Shown: positions 34,555-42,896 of the stretch, piece after piece
How positions within the stretch are numbered: position 1 is the first letter of the stretch
How the letters are laid out: each line of letters opens with the position of its first letter
DNA from: Paenibacillus apiarius
GTDB taxonomy: Bacteria; Bacillota; Bacilli; Paenibacillales; Paenibacillaceae
Direction of reading: 5' to 3'
Assembly (NCBI RefSeq): GCF_017052585.1
Contig: NZ_JAFFHZ010000002.1
Span: 434,001 to 498,000, forward strand
Length of the DNA: 64,000 bases
Program-made: the position numbers and the translations under genes
The notes under the pieces: model-generated
The model's database searches: none
What the model was told of the DNA's origin: nothing
Seen by the model: the letters and a program-made list of their open reading frames with translations, nothing else

Positions 34555-35850
34555 TTAAGGATATAAACGGTACAGCATGCGCGGGAATGGAATGGTCTCG
34601 CGCACGTGATCCAGACCGCAAATCCACGCTACGGTGCGTTCAAGTCCGAGCCCGAAGCCAGAATGCGGAACAGAGCCGTATTTCCGCAAATCGAGGTACC
34701 ATTGATACGCTTCCGAAGAAAGCTCATGGTCGCGGAAACGTTCTTCCAGCAGCTCTGGATCGTCGATCCGCTGCGAGCCGCCGATAATTTCGCCATAGCC
34801 TTCCGGCGCAATCATATCGGCGCAGAGCACGACATCCGGACGATTCGGATCCGGCTTCATATAGAATGCCTTAATATTCGTTGGATAGTGCGTAATGAAG
34901 ACCGGAGTCTCATATTTCTCCGCAATTGCCGTTTCATGTGGCGCACCGAAGTCTTCGCCCCAAGGAATGTCGAAGCCTTGCTCCTGCAAAAACTTGATTG
35001 CGTCATCATAGGTAATCCGCGGGAATGGCGCAACTACTTTCTCAAGCTTGGAGGTGTCGCGTCCCAATGTTTCCAGCTCCGCACGGCAGTTCTTCAAGAC
35101 GGATTGCACGATATGGGATACGAACTGTTCCTGTACGCGCAGGTTCTCATCGTGATCCACGAACGCCATTTCCGGCTCAATCATCCAGAACTCAATCAAA
35201 TGACGGCGAGTCTTGGATTTCTCGGCACGGAATGTCGGTCCGAAAGAATACACTTTGCCTAGAGCCATCGCTGCCGCTTCCATGTACAGCTGTCCGCTCT
35301 GCGTCAAAAAGGCGTCTTCTTCAAAATATTTTGTGTGGAACAACTCGGTCGTTCCTTCACAGGAAGAAGGCGTCAAAATTGGCGGATCGACCAGCGTAAA
35401 GCCGCGCTCGTCGAAAAACTGCTGTACCGCACGGATAATTTCTCCGCGAACCGTCAAAATGGCATGCTGCTTCGGCGCACGCAGCCACAAATGGCGATGA
35501 TCCATCAAGAAATCGACGCCATGCTCTTTCGGCGTAATCGGATAGTCTTCGGTCAATTGAATAATTTCAACGTTCGTCACTGTCATTTCATAACCGGATT
35601 TCGAACGCGGCTCTTCGCGCACAACTCCGGTTACATATAACGAGCTTTCCTGAGTTAAGCTCTTTGCTGCTTCCCACACCTCTTCAGGCACTTCGCTCTT
35701 CACGACAACACCCTGAATGAATCCGGTGCCGTCACGCAGCTGCAAAAATTGAATTTTGCCGCTCGAACGTTTGTTGTGAAGCCAGCAGCCCATGCGGACT
35801 TGTTCGCCTACATGGCGGCTCACTTCGCGGATGACACAAGTCGTCGCCAT
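34555..35850 (-). CDS. asnS: Asparaginyl-tRNA synthetase
   Basis: Class IIb aminoacyl-tRNA synthetase of 431 aa. The N-terminal OB-fold anticodon-binding domain (about 15-105) includes [26 protein letters not shown]. The catalytic core has motif 2 in [24 protein letters not shown] and motif 3 in [13 protein letters not shown]. The [11 protein letters not shown] wording is that of AsnRS rather than AspRS. It starts 16 bp after ackA and probably shares its transcript. No T-box precedes it. Confidence 0.95.
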   Translation of the reverse strand: MATTCVIREVSRHVGEQVRMGCWLHNKRSSGKIQFLQLRDGTGFIQGVVVKSEVPEEVWEAAKSLTQESSLYVTGVVREEPRSKSGYEMTVTNVEIIQLTEDYPITPKEHGVDFLMDHRHLWLRAPKQHAILTVRGEIIRAVQQFFDERGFTLVDPPILTPSSCEGTTELFHTKYFEEDAFLTQSGQLYMEAAAMALGKVYSFGPTFRAEKSKTRRHLIEFWMIEPEMAFVDHDENLRVQEQFVSHIVQSVLKNCRAELETLGRDTSKLEKVVAPFPRITYDDAIKFLQEQGFDIPWGEDFGAPHETAIAEKYETPVFITHYPTNIKAFYMKPDPNRPDVVLCADMIAPEGYGEIIGGSQRIDDPELLEERFRDHELSSEAYQWYLDLRKYGSVPHSGFGLGLERTVAWICGLDHVRETIPFPRMLYRLYP

Positions 35851-35866
35851 CGTTTCGCTCTCTCCC

Positions 35867-37078
35867 TTATACGTTTTTTGCTTCCTTCACGAGGCGGTAC
35901 GTATCGCGTGCAATCACCAGTTCTTCATTCGTAGGAATGACAAGCACTTCCACTTTCGAATTCGGCGTAGAGATGCGGCGCGGTTCTTTAGAGCGAATCT
36001 TGTTCAATTCCGGATCGATTTCAACGCCAAGGAATGTCAACTGCTCGCACACGTGTTGGCGTATCACGATAGAGTTCTCCCCTACGCCGGCTGTGAACAC
36101 GATTGCGTCTACTCCGTCCATCGCAGCCGCATAAGCGCCGATATACTTCCGCACGCGGTACGTATACATTTCGAATGCCAATGTTGCATTCGGTTCGCCT
36201 GCTTCCATACCATCCGTTATTTCGCGCATATCGCTGGACATGCCAGAAATCGCCAACAAGCCGCTATGCTTGTTCAGCATGGAGTTCACTTCGTTAACCG
36301 TCAGATCTTCCTTCATCATCGTGAACGGCACAACGGCAGGATCCAAATCCCCGCTGCGTGTTCCCATCATCAAGCCTTCAAGCGGCGTCATCCCCATCGA
36401 AGTATCGATGGATTGTCCGCCCTGTACGGCCGTCAAGCTCGCACCGTTACCGATGTGGCACGTGATGATTTTCAAATCTTCGAGCGGGCGTCCGAGCGTT
36501 TCTGCCGTACGTTTGCTTACATAATCGTGGGAAGTGCCATGGAAGCCGTAACGACGGATTTTGTGCTTCTTGTAGAGCACCTTCGGAATGGCATACATGT
36601 AAGCCTTCGCAGGCATCGTCTGATGGAAAGCCGTATCGAATACGACCGCTTGCGGCACGTTGCCCATGTTCGCTTCCACCGCTTTGATACCCATCATGTG
36701 AGCCGGGTTATGAAGCGGCGCCAACTCGAACAACCGGCGAATTTCCGATTTTACCTCGGAATCAACAAGCACGGAGTTCTTGAATGATTCACCTCCGTGA
36801 ACGACCCGATGGCCGACGGCTTCGATTTCGCTTGTGGATGTAATGACACCGACTTCCGAATCCGTCAACTTGTCCAATACTTTGCGAATCGCGATCGTAT
36901 GGTCCAAAATTTCGCTGACTTCAGTAATCTCATCCGTATGGTGCGGCTCATGCACGAGAATGGAAGAATCCATCCCGATTCTTTCTACTCGGCCTGCTGC
37001 CAATACCGACTCATCCACCATGTCATACAACTGATATTTAAGCGAGGAGCTGCCCGCATTAATGACTAGTACTTTCAT
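35867..37078 (-). CDS. ackA: Acetate kinase
   Basis: Converts acetyl phosphate and ADP to acetate and ATP, 403 aa. Signatures: [15 protein letters not shown] at the N-terminus, the second family motif [10 protein letters not shown], catalytic [28 protein letters not shown] and FTAGVGENS near the end. The ATG overlaps the hbd stop (ATGA). Neither phosphotransacetylase nor a butyrate kinase is adjacent, and length and motifs favour acetate kinase. Confidence 0.94.
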   Translation of the reverse strand: MKVLVINAGSSSLKYQLYDMVDESVLAAGRVERIGMDSSILVHEPHHTDEITEVSEILDHTIAIRKVLDKLTDSEVGVITSTSEIEAVGHRVVHGGESFKNSVLVDSEVKSEIRRLFELAPLHNPAHMMGIKAVEANMGNVPQAVVFDTAFHQTMPAKAYMYAIPKVLYKKHKIRRYGFHGTSHDYVSKRTAETLGRPLEDLKIITCHIGNGASLTAVQGGQSIDTSMGMTPLEGLMMGTRSGDLDPAVVPFTMMKEDLTVNEVNSMLNKHSGLLAISGMSSDMREITDGMEAGEPNATLAFEMYTYRVRKYIGAYAAAMDGVDAIVFTAGVGENSIVIRQHVCEQLTFLGVEIDPELNKIRSKEPRRISTPNSKVEVLVIPTNEELVIARDTYRLVKEAKNV

Positions 37079-37947
37079 ATTCTATCCCCATCCTTGTCAT
37101 AGTTGAAAAATCCGACGCCCGTCTTCACGCCGAGGTGGCCGGCGCGCACCATTTTTTTCAACAATACGGACGGACGATATTTAATGTCGCCGAATTCGCG
37201 GAACATGCGCTCCATCGCTGCCAGTACGGAATCTAGACCAAAGCGGTCAGCCATTTCTAACGGCCCATATTGGAAATTGTATCCGATTCGCATCGCATTG
37301 TCGATATCTTCTGCGGATGCGACTCCTTCTTGCAGCACATGCAATGCTTCGTTGATTAAGTTGCAAATAATCCGCGTCGTGACAAAGCCAGGCGATTCAT
37401 ATACCATTACGCCTTTTTTCTGCACGACTTCTTCAACAAACCGTTTTGTTTCATCGAATGTGGCATCCGAAGTTTTTAACCCGCGGATAATTTCGACCAG
37501 ATCCACTTTCGATACCGGATGAATAAAGTGCATGCCAATAACCCGCTCCGGATATTTCGTAGAGCTTGCCAATTCAGTCAATGACAATGTCGATGTGTTG
37601 CTGGCCAGAATGATATTGCTAGGGCAAACGCGATCCAACTCCGCAAACACGCTTTTCTTCGCTTCGATGTCCTCGGAGATGGTTTCTATAACCATATCGC
37701 ATGCACTAAGTTCAGCCAGATGCGTCACCTTATGTATGCGCGAAAGAATTAATTTTTTTTCCGCTTGAGTGATAGCCCATTTCTCCAGCTGTTTGTCCAA
37801 GCTCGTTTCAATCATTTCGTATGCATGGTCCAGCTTTTCCGGCGTTTGCTCCACCAGCAGCACGTCCAGGCCTTTCACAGCAAGCATTTCTGCAATGCCT
37901 TGGCCCATTGTACCGCCGCCGATGACGCCGATTTTTTTGAAAAACAT
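37075..37947 (-). CDS. 3-hydroxybutyryl-CoA dehydrogenase
   Basis: NAD-dependent 3-hydroxyacyl-CoA dehydrogenase of 290 aa (hbd/mmgB family). The Rossmann motif is KIGVIGGGTMGQGIAEMLA. Catalytic residues lie in ASNTSTLSLTELAS and IGMHFIHPVSKVDLVEIIRG, and the C-terminal domain has GFVTTRIICNLINEALHVLQEGVAS and YGPLEMADRFGLD. The ATG at 37947 follows AAAGGTGG; a GTG four codons upstream is possible. It is coupled to ackA by a 4-bp overlap, which may link acyl-CoA turnover to acetate output. Confidence 0.93.
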   Translation of the reverse strand: MFFKKIGVIGGGTMGQGIAEMLAVKGLDVLLVEQTPEKLDHAYEMIETSLDKQLEKWAITQAEKKLILSRIHKVTHLAELSACDMVIETISEDIEAKKSVFAELDRVCPSNIILASNTSTLSLTELASSTKYPERVIGMHFIHPVSKVDLVEIIRGLKTSDATFDETKRFVEEVVQKKGVMVYESPGFVTTRIICNLINEALHVLQEGVASAEDIDNAMRIGYNFQYGPLEMADRFGLDSVLAAMERMFREFGDIKYRPSVLLKKMVRAGHLGVKTGVGFFNYDKDGDRI

Positions 37948-38054
37948 GGTCTCTTCCACCTTTCATGTTGCTATGCTCTGCATAGTGTACCCGAGATACA
38001 GCTCGCGTTATCAGTGCATAGGTACCTAATATTATCTTAACATGATTGTTGAAA

Positions 38055-38089
38055 ATAAAAAGAAATAACCAGCGTAATTTCACGCTGGT
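38055..38089 (-). terminator. Terminator overlapping the 3' end of the FtsH-like gene
   Basis: On the minus strand ACCAGCGT pairs with ACGCTGGT around a 6-nt loop, then TATTTCTTTTT. The 5' arm includes the last codons and the stop of the protease gene. Confidence 0.85.
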
Positions 38090-39597
38090 AATTGTTTCTT
38101 GTCACATAATAGACACCGGAATTCCTCACCGTTTACGAACTCTTCTTCAATCAAATGCTTCAGACAGCGCTCGAATGCTTCCTGGTGCTCCTTCAACAGT
38201 TCATGCGTGCGATTCGTCAAATCTAACATAATCGCCTGTATCTCTTTTGTCAAGACATCGGGAGACAGATGCTTCAAGCGTACAATGCCCAAGCTGGTCA
38301 AGCCTGAATTGATCATCGTCTCGACTATATTGAGCGCTTGGTCGAAGTCTCCTTGAGAGCCTGTGCTGCGGTTGCCATAAAAAATCTCTTCGGCAGCCGC
38401 GCCGCCCAGCGCGATCATAATCTGCTCTTCCAAGAACGGCTTCGTATACAAGTAACGTTCTTCCTGCGGCTGATGCCGGACGTAGCCAAGCGCTTGGCCC
38501 CGCGGACTCAACGACACTTGAGAGACGCTGCCCGGACGGACAAGCTCCGCCATAATCGCATGGCCCAGTTCATGAATCGCGACCCGGCGCCGTTCTTCCT
38601 CATTCGTTTCGCGGTCGCTCTTCTCTCCCATCAGCACTTTATCGATCGCTAGAGACAAATGCGCCGTCGATATGACGTCAGACTGTGCGCGCATCGCATA
38701 GATCGCGCCTTCATTCAGCACGCTTTCGAGCTGGGCGCCGGAAAATCCGAACGTCTCTTCCGCAATCCGGTCCAGATTGACATCATCGGCCAGCGGCTTG
38801 TTATCCGCGTGCAAATCCAAAATATGACGGCGTCCTTTCTTGTCCGGCATATCTACCTGTATATGACGGTCGAACCGGCCTGGACGAAGCAAGGCGCTGT
38901 CAAGTATCTCTTTACGGTTCGTTGCCGCCATCACAAGAATTCGCGGCGTCTGATCTGCATATAAACCGTCCATTTCCGTCAATAGCTGGTTCAATGTCTG
39001 ATCGTACTCCTTTTGTTGCCCGCCTTCGCGTTTGCCGCCGATAACGTCAATTTCATCGATAAAAATAACCGCGTTCTCTTTTTTCTCCTTCACGGCACGC
39101 TGTCTCGCTTCCTTGAACAGCTCGCGCACCCGGCCGGCGCCAACCCCGACGAACATCTCAACGAATTCACTGCCGGATACTCCAATGAACACCGCGTCTG
39201 CGTAATGTGCCGACGCCTTGGCCATCAGCGTCTTCCCCGTCCCGGGAGGGCCGGTTAGAAGAATGCCCTTCAGCGGACGTATTCCGAATTTACGGATCGC
39301 GTCCGGATGAACGAGGAAATCCAAGGCTTCCACGAGTTCATTTTTAGCGCGATCTTGACCGCCAATCTTATCGAAGCTCATGGCAGCTATTTTGAGACTC
39401 CGTGAATCTTTGCGGCCAGCGGATGCAGTCATTCCAGCACCCCGGCGCTGCGCCGCGAACGCCAATACACCGATTGCGGCGGCGGCAAGCAAAATAGGAA
39501 ACACGTTAATCCCAAGGAAAATAACAAACAACAACAGAGGGATGGATACGCCGATAACCCACTCAGGCCACCGCATCAATGATTGCAGATTTTTCAT
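38080..39597 (-). CDS. Short FtsH-like membrane AAA+ metalloprotease
   Basis: Membrane-bound ATP-dependent zinc protease of 505 aa. Two closely spaced transmembrane helices (about 13-47) open the chain. The extracytoplasmic domain of true FtsH, of about 70 residues, is missing. The AAA+ module has Walker A GPPGTGKTLMAK, pore motif FVEMFVGVGAGRVR, Walker B AVIFIDEIDVIG and the SRH arginines in LLRPGRFDRHI. The protease part has HELGH and the third zinc ligand in STGSQGDFDQAL. The C-terminus carries CLLC. Typical FtsH is about 630-650 aa, so this is a second, specialised paralogue. Its start lies 35 bp inside the preceding unknown membrane-protein gene. Confidence 0.87.
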   Translation of the reverse strand: MKNLQSLMRWPEWVIGVSIPLLLFVIFLGINVFPILLAAAAIGVLAFAAQRRGAGMTASAGRKDSRSLKIAAMSFDKIGGQDRAKNELVEALDFLVHPDAIRKFGIRPLKGILLTGPPGTGKTLMAKASAHYADAVFIGVSGSEFVEMFVGVGAGRVRELFKEARQRAVKEKKENAVIFIDEIDVIGGKREGGQQKEYDQTLNQLLTEMDGLYADQTPRILVMAATNRKEILDSALLRPGRFDRHIQVDMPDKKGRRHILDLHADNKPLADDVNLDRIAEETFGFSGAQLESVLNEGAIYAMRAQSDVISTAHLSLAIDKVLMGEKSDRETNEEERRRVAIHELGHAIMAELVRPGSVSQVSLSPRGQALGYVRHQPQEERYLYTKPFLEEQIMIALGGAAAEEIFYGNRSTGSQGDFDQALNIVETMINSGLTSLGIVRLKHLSPDVLTKEIQAIMLDLTNRTHELLKEHQEAFERCLKHLIEEEFVNGEEFRCLLCDKKQLPA

Positions 39598-40132
39598 TTG
39601 GCCACACCCCCATCCGTGTACCTTCTAATGGCAGCAGCATCGTCTTGCTGCCTTGCCCGTCCTTCAGCGTAATATATACATACTGGTTGTCCATTTCCGT
39701 CTGAACCTCTATTCCAGGCTGTTTCTGCTGCAGCTCCTGCAGACGCGATGGAATATGGCTGTAATTTTGATGAACCATCGCTTCAGCGACATCAAACAAT
39801 GCCTGTGACCACCATTTATCAATCTCAGGCGTGCTGTGCTCATTCATATATTCGATAACTACCTTGTTGCCCTTGGCTTGCTTCTCCAAGTCGCCAGTCA
39901 GCTGCTGAACCAGTTGACGGACATCGACACCCGGCTTCGTCTGAATTTGAACCTTCATCGCGCCAGTCTGCCAGTCAACATGATATCGCGTAATTTCAGC
40001 ATGCTGTTGCACAATTTGTTCCACTGGCTGTTTTACAAAATTTTTCTGATACAACGCCCATCCGCCGAACAGTACGGCACCCGTCACCATCATAATCAGG
40101 ACGGTAGGCGCGACACGAACTTTTTTCGTCAT
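39563..40132 (-). CDS. Hypothetical membrane-anchored protein upstream of the FtsH-like protease
   Basis: Protein of 189 aa with one N-terminal transmembrane helix (VLIMMVTGAVLFGGWALY) and a hydrophilic extracytoplasmic remainder of about 160 residues rich in Gln, Glu and Lys. I recognise no domain. Its 3' end overlaps the protease gene by 35 bp in a different frame, so both are expressed together. The pairing suggests it could be an adaptor, inhibitor or substrate-presenting partner of the protease; that is inference from position only. Confidence 0.72.
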   Translation of the reverse strand: MTKKVRVAPTVLIMMVTGAVLFGGWALYQKNFVKQPVEQIVQQHAEITRYHVDWQTGAMKVQIQTKPGVDVRQLVQQLTGDLEKQAKGNKVVIEYMNEHSTPEIDKWWSQALFDVAEAMVHQNYSHIPSRLQELQQKQPGIEVQTEMDNQYVYITLKDGQGSKTMLLPLEGTRMGVWPNEKSAIIDAVA

Positions 40133-40304
40133 GCTGAAATACCTCCTTGAGTCTCAAATCTATTTGCAATAGCCGCTCCATCCGCTACCTTTGCTCTATA
40201 TTTCCCAATGGGATATATCACCCAGTACATATTAGAGTATATCACATCGTATACACTGAAGTTGAATGTAAAGTGTACCATAGCTGCCATGTCCCCGCTG
40301 CCAA

Positions 40305-40361
40305 CAAAAATACCGCATTCTCGGGGCAACGCTTAAACGCGTAACCTGTAAGAATGCGGTA
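40305..40361 (-). terminator. Intrinsic terminator of tseB
   Basis: On the minus strand TACCGCATTCT and AGAATGCGGTA form an 11-bp stem around a 29-nt loop, followed by TTTTTG. It lies about 30 bp after the tseB stop. Confidence 0.85.
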
Positions 40362-40391
40362 TTATATAAGCACTAGCTGCATATTTTACTG

Positions 40392-40913
40392 CTATTTGTT
40401 AGGCAATCCGTAGATTTCTCCGAACGGCGAGCCGTCGGAGAACAGATAAAAATGATAATAATAGCGGTTGTTTCCTTGTTCGTCTGCGCGCTCCAGCATC
40501 GCCTGCCATATATATTGCCCGTCTTTGAATCCGGGAAGAAGCCGTACGATGTGAACTTTGTTATATTGCGCTTTTATTTTTGCTTTCATTGCTTCTTTTT
40601 TGATTCCTTCGAAAGCATACATGGATACGACTTTATTCGGAAATACCCAGACAAGCCGTTCCTGGCCTTGTTCATCCTTACCTTCGACAACATAAATGAC
40701 ATCGTCCCAGACGCTCTTCTCGACATTGGATATTTCTGTAAGCTTTACACTCTCATTCGCTCGGCGAATGATATCCGCTTCCTTCACTCGCTCGTCAGCA
40801 TTTATATATTGCACATACATATATATGGCTGCAATCAGAAGGATCAGAATAAGAATTGCCAGCGGGATATACCATTTCCATTTGGAACGCCGACGTGTGC
40901 GGCTTCTTTCCAT
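40392..40913 (-). CDS. tseB: Cell-wall elongation regulator TseB-like (YpmB)
   Basis: Membrane-anchored DUF5590 protein of 173 aa. A basic N-terminus and one transmembrane helix (WYIPLAILILILLIAAIYMYV) precede an extracytoplasmic part with two small alpha/beta (cystatin-like) units; DDVIYVVEGKDEQGQERLVWVF and YYHFYLFSDGSPFGEIY are characteristic. B. subtilis YpmB, renamed TseB, binds PBP2A and modulates side-wall synthesis. The position between dinG and asnS matches B. subtilis (dinG-ypmA-ypmB-aspB-asnS); ypmA and aspB are missing here. Confidence 0.85.
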   Translation of the reverse strand: MERSRTRRRSKWKWYIPLAILILILLIAAIYMYVQYINADERVKEADIIRRANESVKLTEISNVEKSVWDDVIYVVEGKDEQGQERLVWVFPNKVVSMYAFEGIKKEAMKAKIKAQYNKVHIVRLLPGFKDGQYIWQAMLERADEQGNNRYYYHFYLFSDGSPFGEIYGLPNK

Positions 40914-40929
40914 GAATCAATCCCCCCGC

Positions 40930-42240
40930 TTATCGTTGCAGCAGTTGCTCGAAGCATTGCTGCGTCTCATGACGGATCCGTTCTTCATCGAGCGTCAGGC
41001 ATTCGCCATTTTTCACGACCTGCTCCCCGTCAATCCATACATGCTTCACATCTTTCGCCGAAGCGGAATAAATCATGTGCGATACGAGATCCGTATGTGG
41101 AATAAAGTGAGCTTGATCAATATCTACGGCAACCATGTCCGCCTTCATACCGACTTCAAGCAGCCCCACGTCTGGCAGCGAAATCGTCTGCGCCCCGTAG
41201 ACGGTACCCATGCGCAGCGCTTCCGCAGCCGGAATCGCCGTAGGATCTCCGGATACTCCTTTGTGAATCAGCGCCGCAAGCCGCATTTCTTCGAACATGT
41301 CCAAGTTGTTGTTGCTGGCCGGACCATCTGTCCCGAGAGAAACGACAACACCTGCGCGCAGCAATTCCGGAACCCGGGCCACGCCGCTCGCCAACTTGAG
41401 GTTGCTGCCCGGATTATGGGACACGGCAACGTTATAGCGAGCCAAAGTCGCGATTTCTTCATCTGTCAAATGCACGCCGTGCGCAATGAATGACGGACGG
41501 GAGAAAAAGCCTAATTTTTCTAAATGAGCAACCGGACGCAGCCCGTAATCCTTCACGTTCTGCTCCACTTCCGCCTTCGTCTCGGACATGTGGGTATGGA
41601 GAGGCAAATCCAAATCATGCGCCGCTTGCACGAATTTCTCAATGAACGCAGGCGGACAAGTATATGGCGCATGCGGAGCCAACACGGACGTAATCCGTCC
41701 GTTAGCCTTGCCGTTCCAGTCTTTTGCGAATTGAACAGCTTCTTTAAGCTTCGCGTCTTGGACGTCCTCGGGACACAAGCCGATCGCGCCGCGCATCAGA
41801 CAGCCGCGAATCCCCGACTGTTCGCAAACCTTGGCGACTTCGTCCATATGATCATACATGTCGACGAACGTCGTGGTCCCGCCTTTGAGCATCTCAACGA
41901 CGGATAATGCGGTTCCCCAGTACACATCCTGGGCCGTAAACTTCGCTTCCATCGGCCACATCTTCTCCTGCAGCCACGTTTGAAGCACCATGTCGTCGCC
42001 ATAGCCGCGCAGGAGCGACATCGCGGCATGGCCATGCGTATTGATTAAACCAGGCAGGAAGAATAGGCCTTTGCCATTTATTCGTTCTGCCTCACTCGTA
42101 TCGTACTGCGCGGGAAGCGATTCCCCCAAGTGCACAATTCGATCATTTTCAATGACCATCGTTCCTTTGCAGGTGGTTTGCCCGGATTGAGCGTTGAGTA
42201 CCGCAAAGGCGCCATTTTCAATAATGATTCTCTTTATCAT
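40930..42240 (-). CDS. mtaD: 5-methylthioadenosine/S-adenosylhomocysteine deaminase
   Basis: Zinc amidohydrolase of 436 aa that deaminates methylthioadenosine and/or S-adenosylhomocysteine (or related adenosyl compounds). Metal and catalytic motifs: LPGLINTHGHAAMSLLRG, LHTHMSETKAEVEQN, FIAHGVHLT, VSHNPGSNLKLASG and SLGTDGPASNNNLDMF. Its ATG overlaps the rex stop by 4 bp. Together with mtnE and mtnWXB elsewhere in the window, it gives a second route for disposing of methylthioadenosine. Confidence 0.92.
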   Translation of the reverse strand: MIKRIIIENGAFAVLNAQSGQTTCKGTMVIENDRIVHLGESLPAQYDTSEAERINGKGLFFLPGLINTHGHAAMSLLRGYGDDMVLQTWLQEKMWPMEAKFTAQDVYWGTALSVVEMLKGGTTTFVDMYDHMDEVAKVCEQSGIRGCLMRGAIGLCPEDVQDAKLKEAVQFAKDWNGKANGRITSVLAPHAPYTCPPAFIEKFVQAAHDLDLPLHTHMSETKAEVEQNVKDYGLRPVAHLEKLGFFSRPSFIAHGVHLTDEEIATLARYNVAVSHNPGSNLKLASGVARVPELLRAGVVVSLGTDGPASNNNLDMFEEMRLAALIHKGVSGDPTAIPAAEALRMGTVYGAQTISLPDVGLLEVGMKADMVAVDIDQAHFIPHTDLVSHMIYSASAKDVKHVWIDGEQVVKNGECLTLDEERIRHETQQCFEQLLQR

Positions 42241-42896
42241 TCGACTGGAACTTCCTTTCCCTGATCCGTTAAATAATAAGCCAAGCTGAACAGGTCCGTC
42301 GTGAAATCAGCAGTGTGCACGCGCACATGAGACGGCACCTTCAAAATAACGGGCGCAAAGTTCAAGATGGCCTCCACGCCGGCTTCGACGAATTGATCCG
42401 CTACATACTGCGCTTCCGTTGCCGGCACCGTTATAATGCCAATGCGGATGTGCTGATTACGGACCGTTTGAATCATTTCGCTCATCGGCTGAACTCTCAG
42501 ATTATTGATTTCCGTGCCAATCTTGGACTCCATCGCATCGAACACGGCTACGATTTTCATGTTGTCTTTCAAGTATACGGTGTAATTGCACAGCGCATGC
42601 CCCAGTTTACCCGCGCCGACCAAGCCGACGTTAATGATTTGATCCAGCTTCAAAATATGACGGATTTGCTGTATTAAATAAGATACGTCATAGCCGATGC
42701 CTTTGCGTCCGAAATCGCCAAAATAAGCCAAGTCCTTACGGATTTGCGCTGGATTCAAATCCAGCTTCTGGCCCAAATCCTGCGAAGAAACAGTCAGCAC
42801 TTCACGCTGCTTCAGTTCTATCAGATGGCGCAAATAGACCGGCAGACGTCGAACAACTGCTTCAGATATTTTTAATGTTTTCATACGTGAAATCAA
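42237..42896 (-). CDS. rex: Redox-sensing transcriptional repressor Rex
   Basis: NADH/NAD+-responsive repressor of fermentation and respiration genes, 219 aa. The N-terminal winged helix (LPVYLRHLIELKQREVLTV, LDLNPAQIRKDLAYFGDFG) is followed by a Rossmann domain (VGLVGAGKLGHALCNY) and a C-terminal swapped helix. The TTG at 42896 overlaps the dinG stop (TTGA), while ATG 42884 follows GAGGGG at 14 nt; either is possible. It is flanked by dinG and mtaD in one operon. I saw no clear Rex box (TTGTGAA/TTCACAA) in front of hbd-ackA. Confidence 0.95.
   Translation of the reverse strand: MISRMKTLKISEAVVRRLPVYLRHLIELKQREVLTVSSQDLGQKLDLNPAQIRKDLAYFGDFGRKGIGYDVSYLIQQIRHILKLDQIINVGLVGAGKLGHALCNYTVYLKDNMKIVAVFDAMESKIGTEINNLRVQPMSEMIQTVRNQHIRIGIITVPATEAQYVADQFVEAGVEAILNFAPVILKVPSHVRVHTADFTTDLFSLAYYLTDQGKEVPVE

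Noticed and set aside
37948..38067. Rex-binding site ahead of hbd-ackA
   Set aside because: Rex commonly controls fermentation genes, but no TTGTGAA...TTCACAA-like palindrome was found in this gap.
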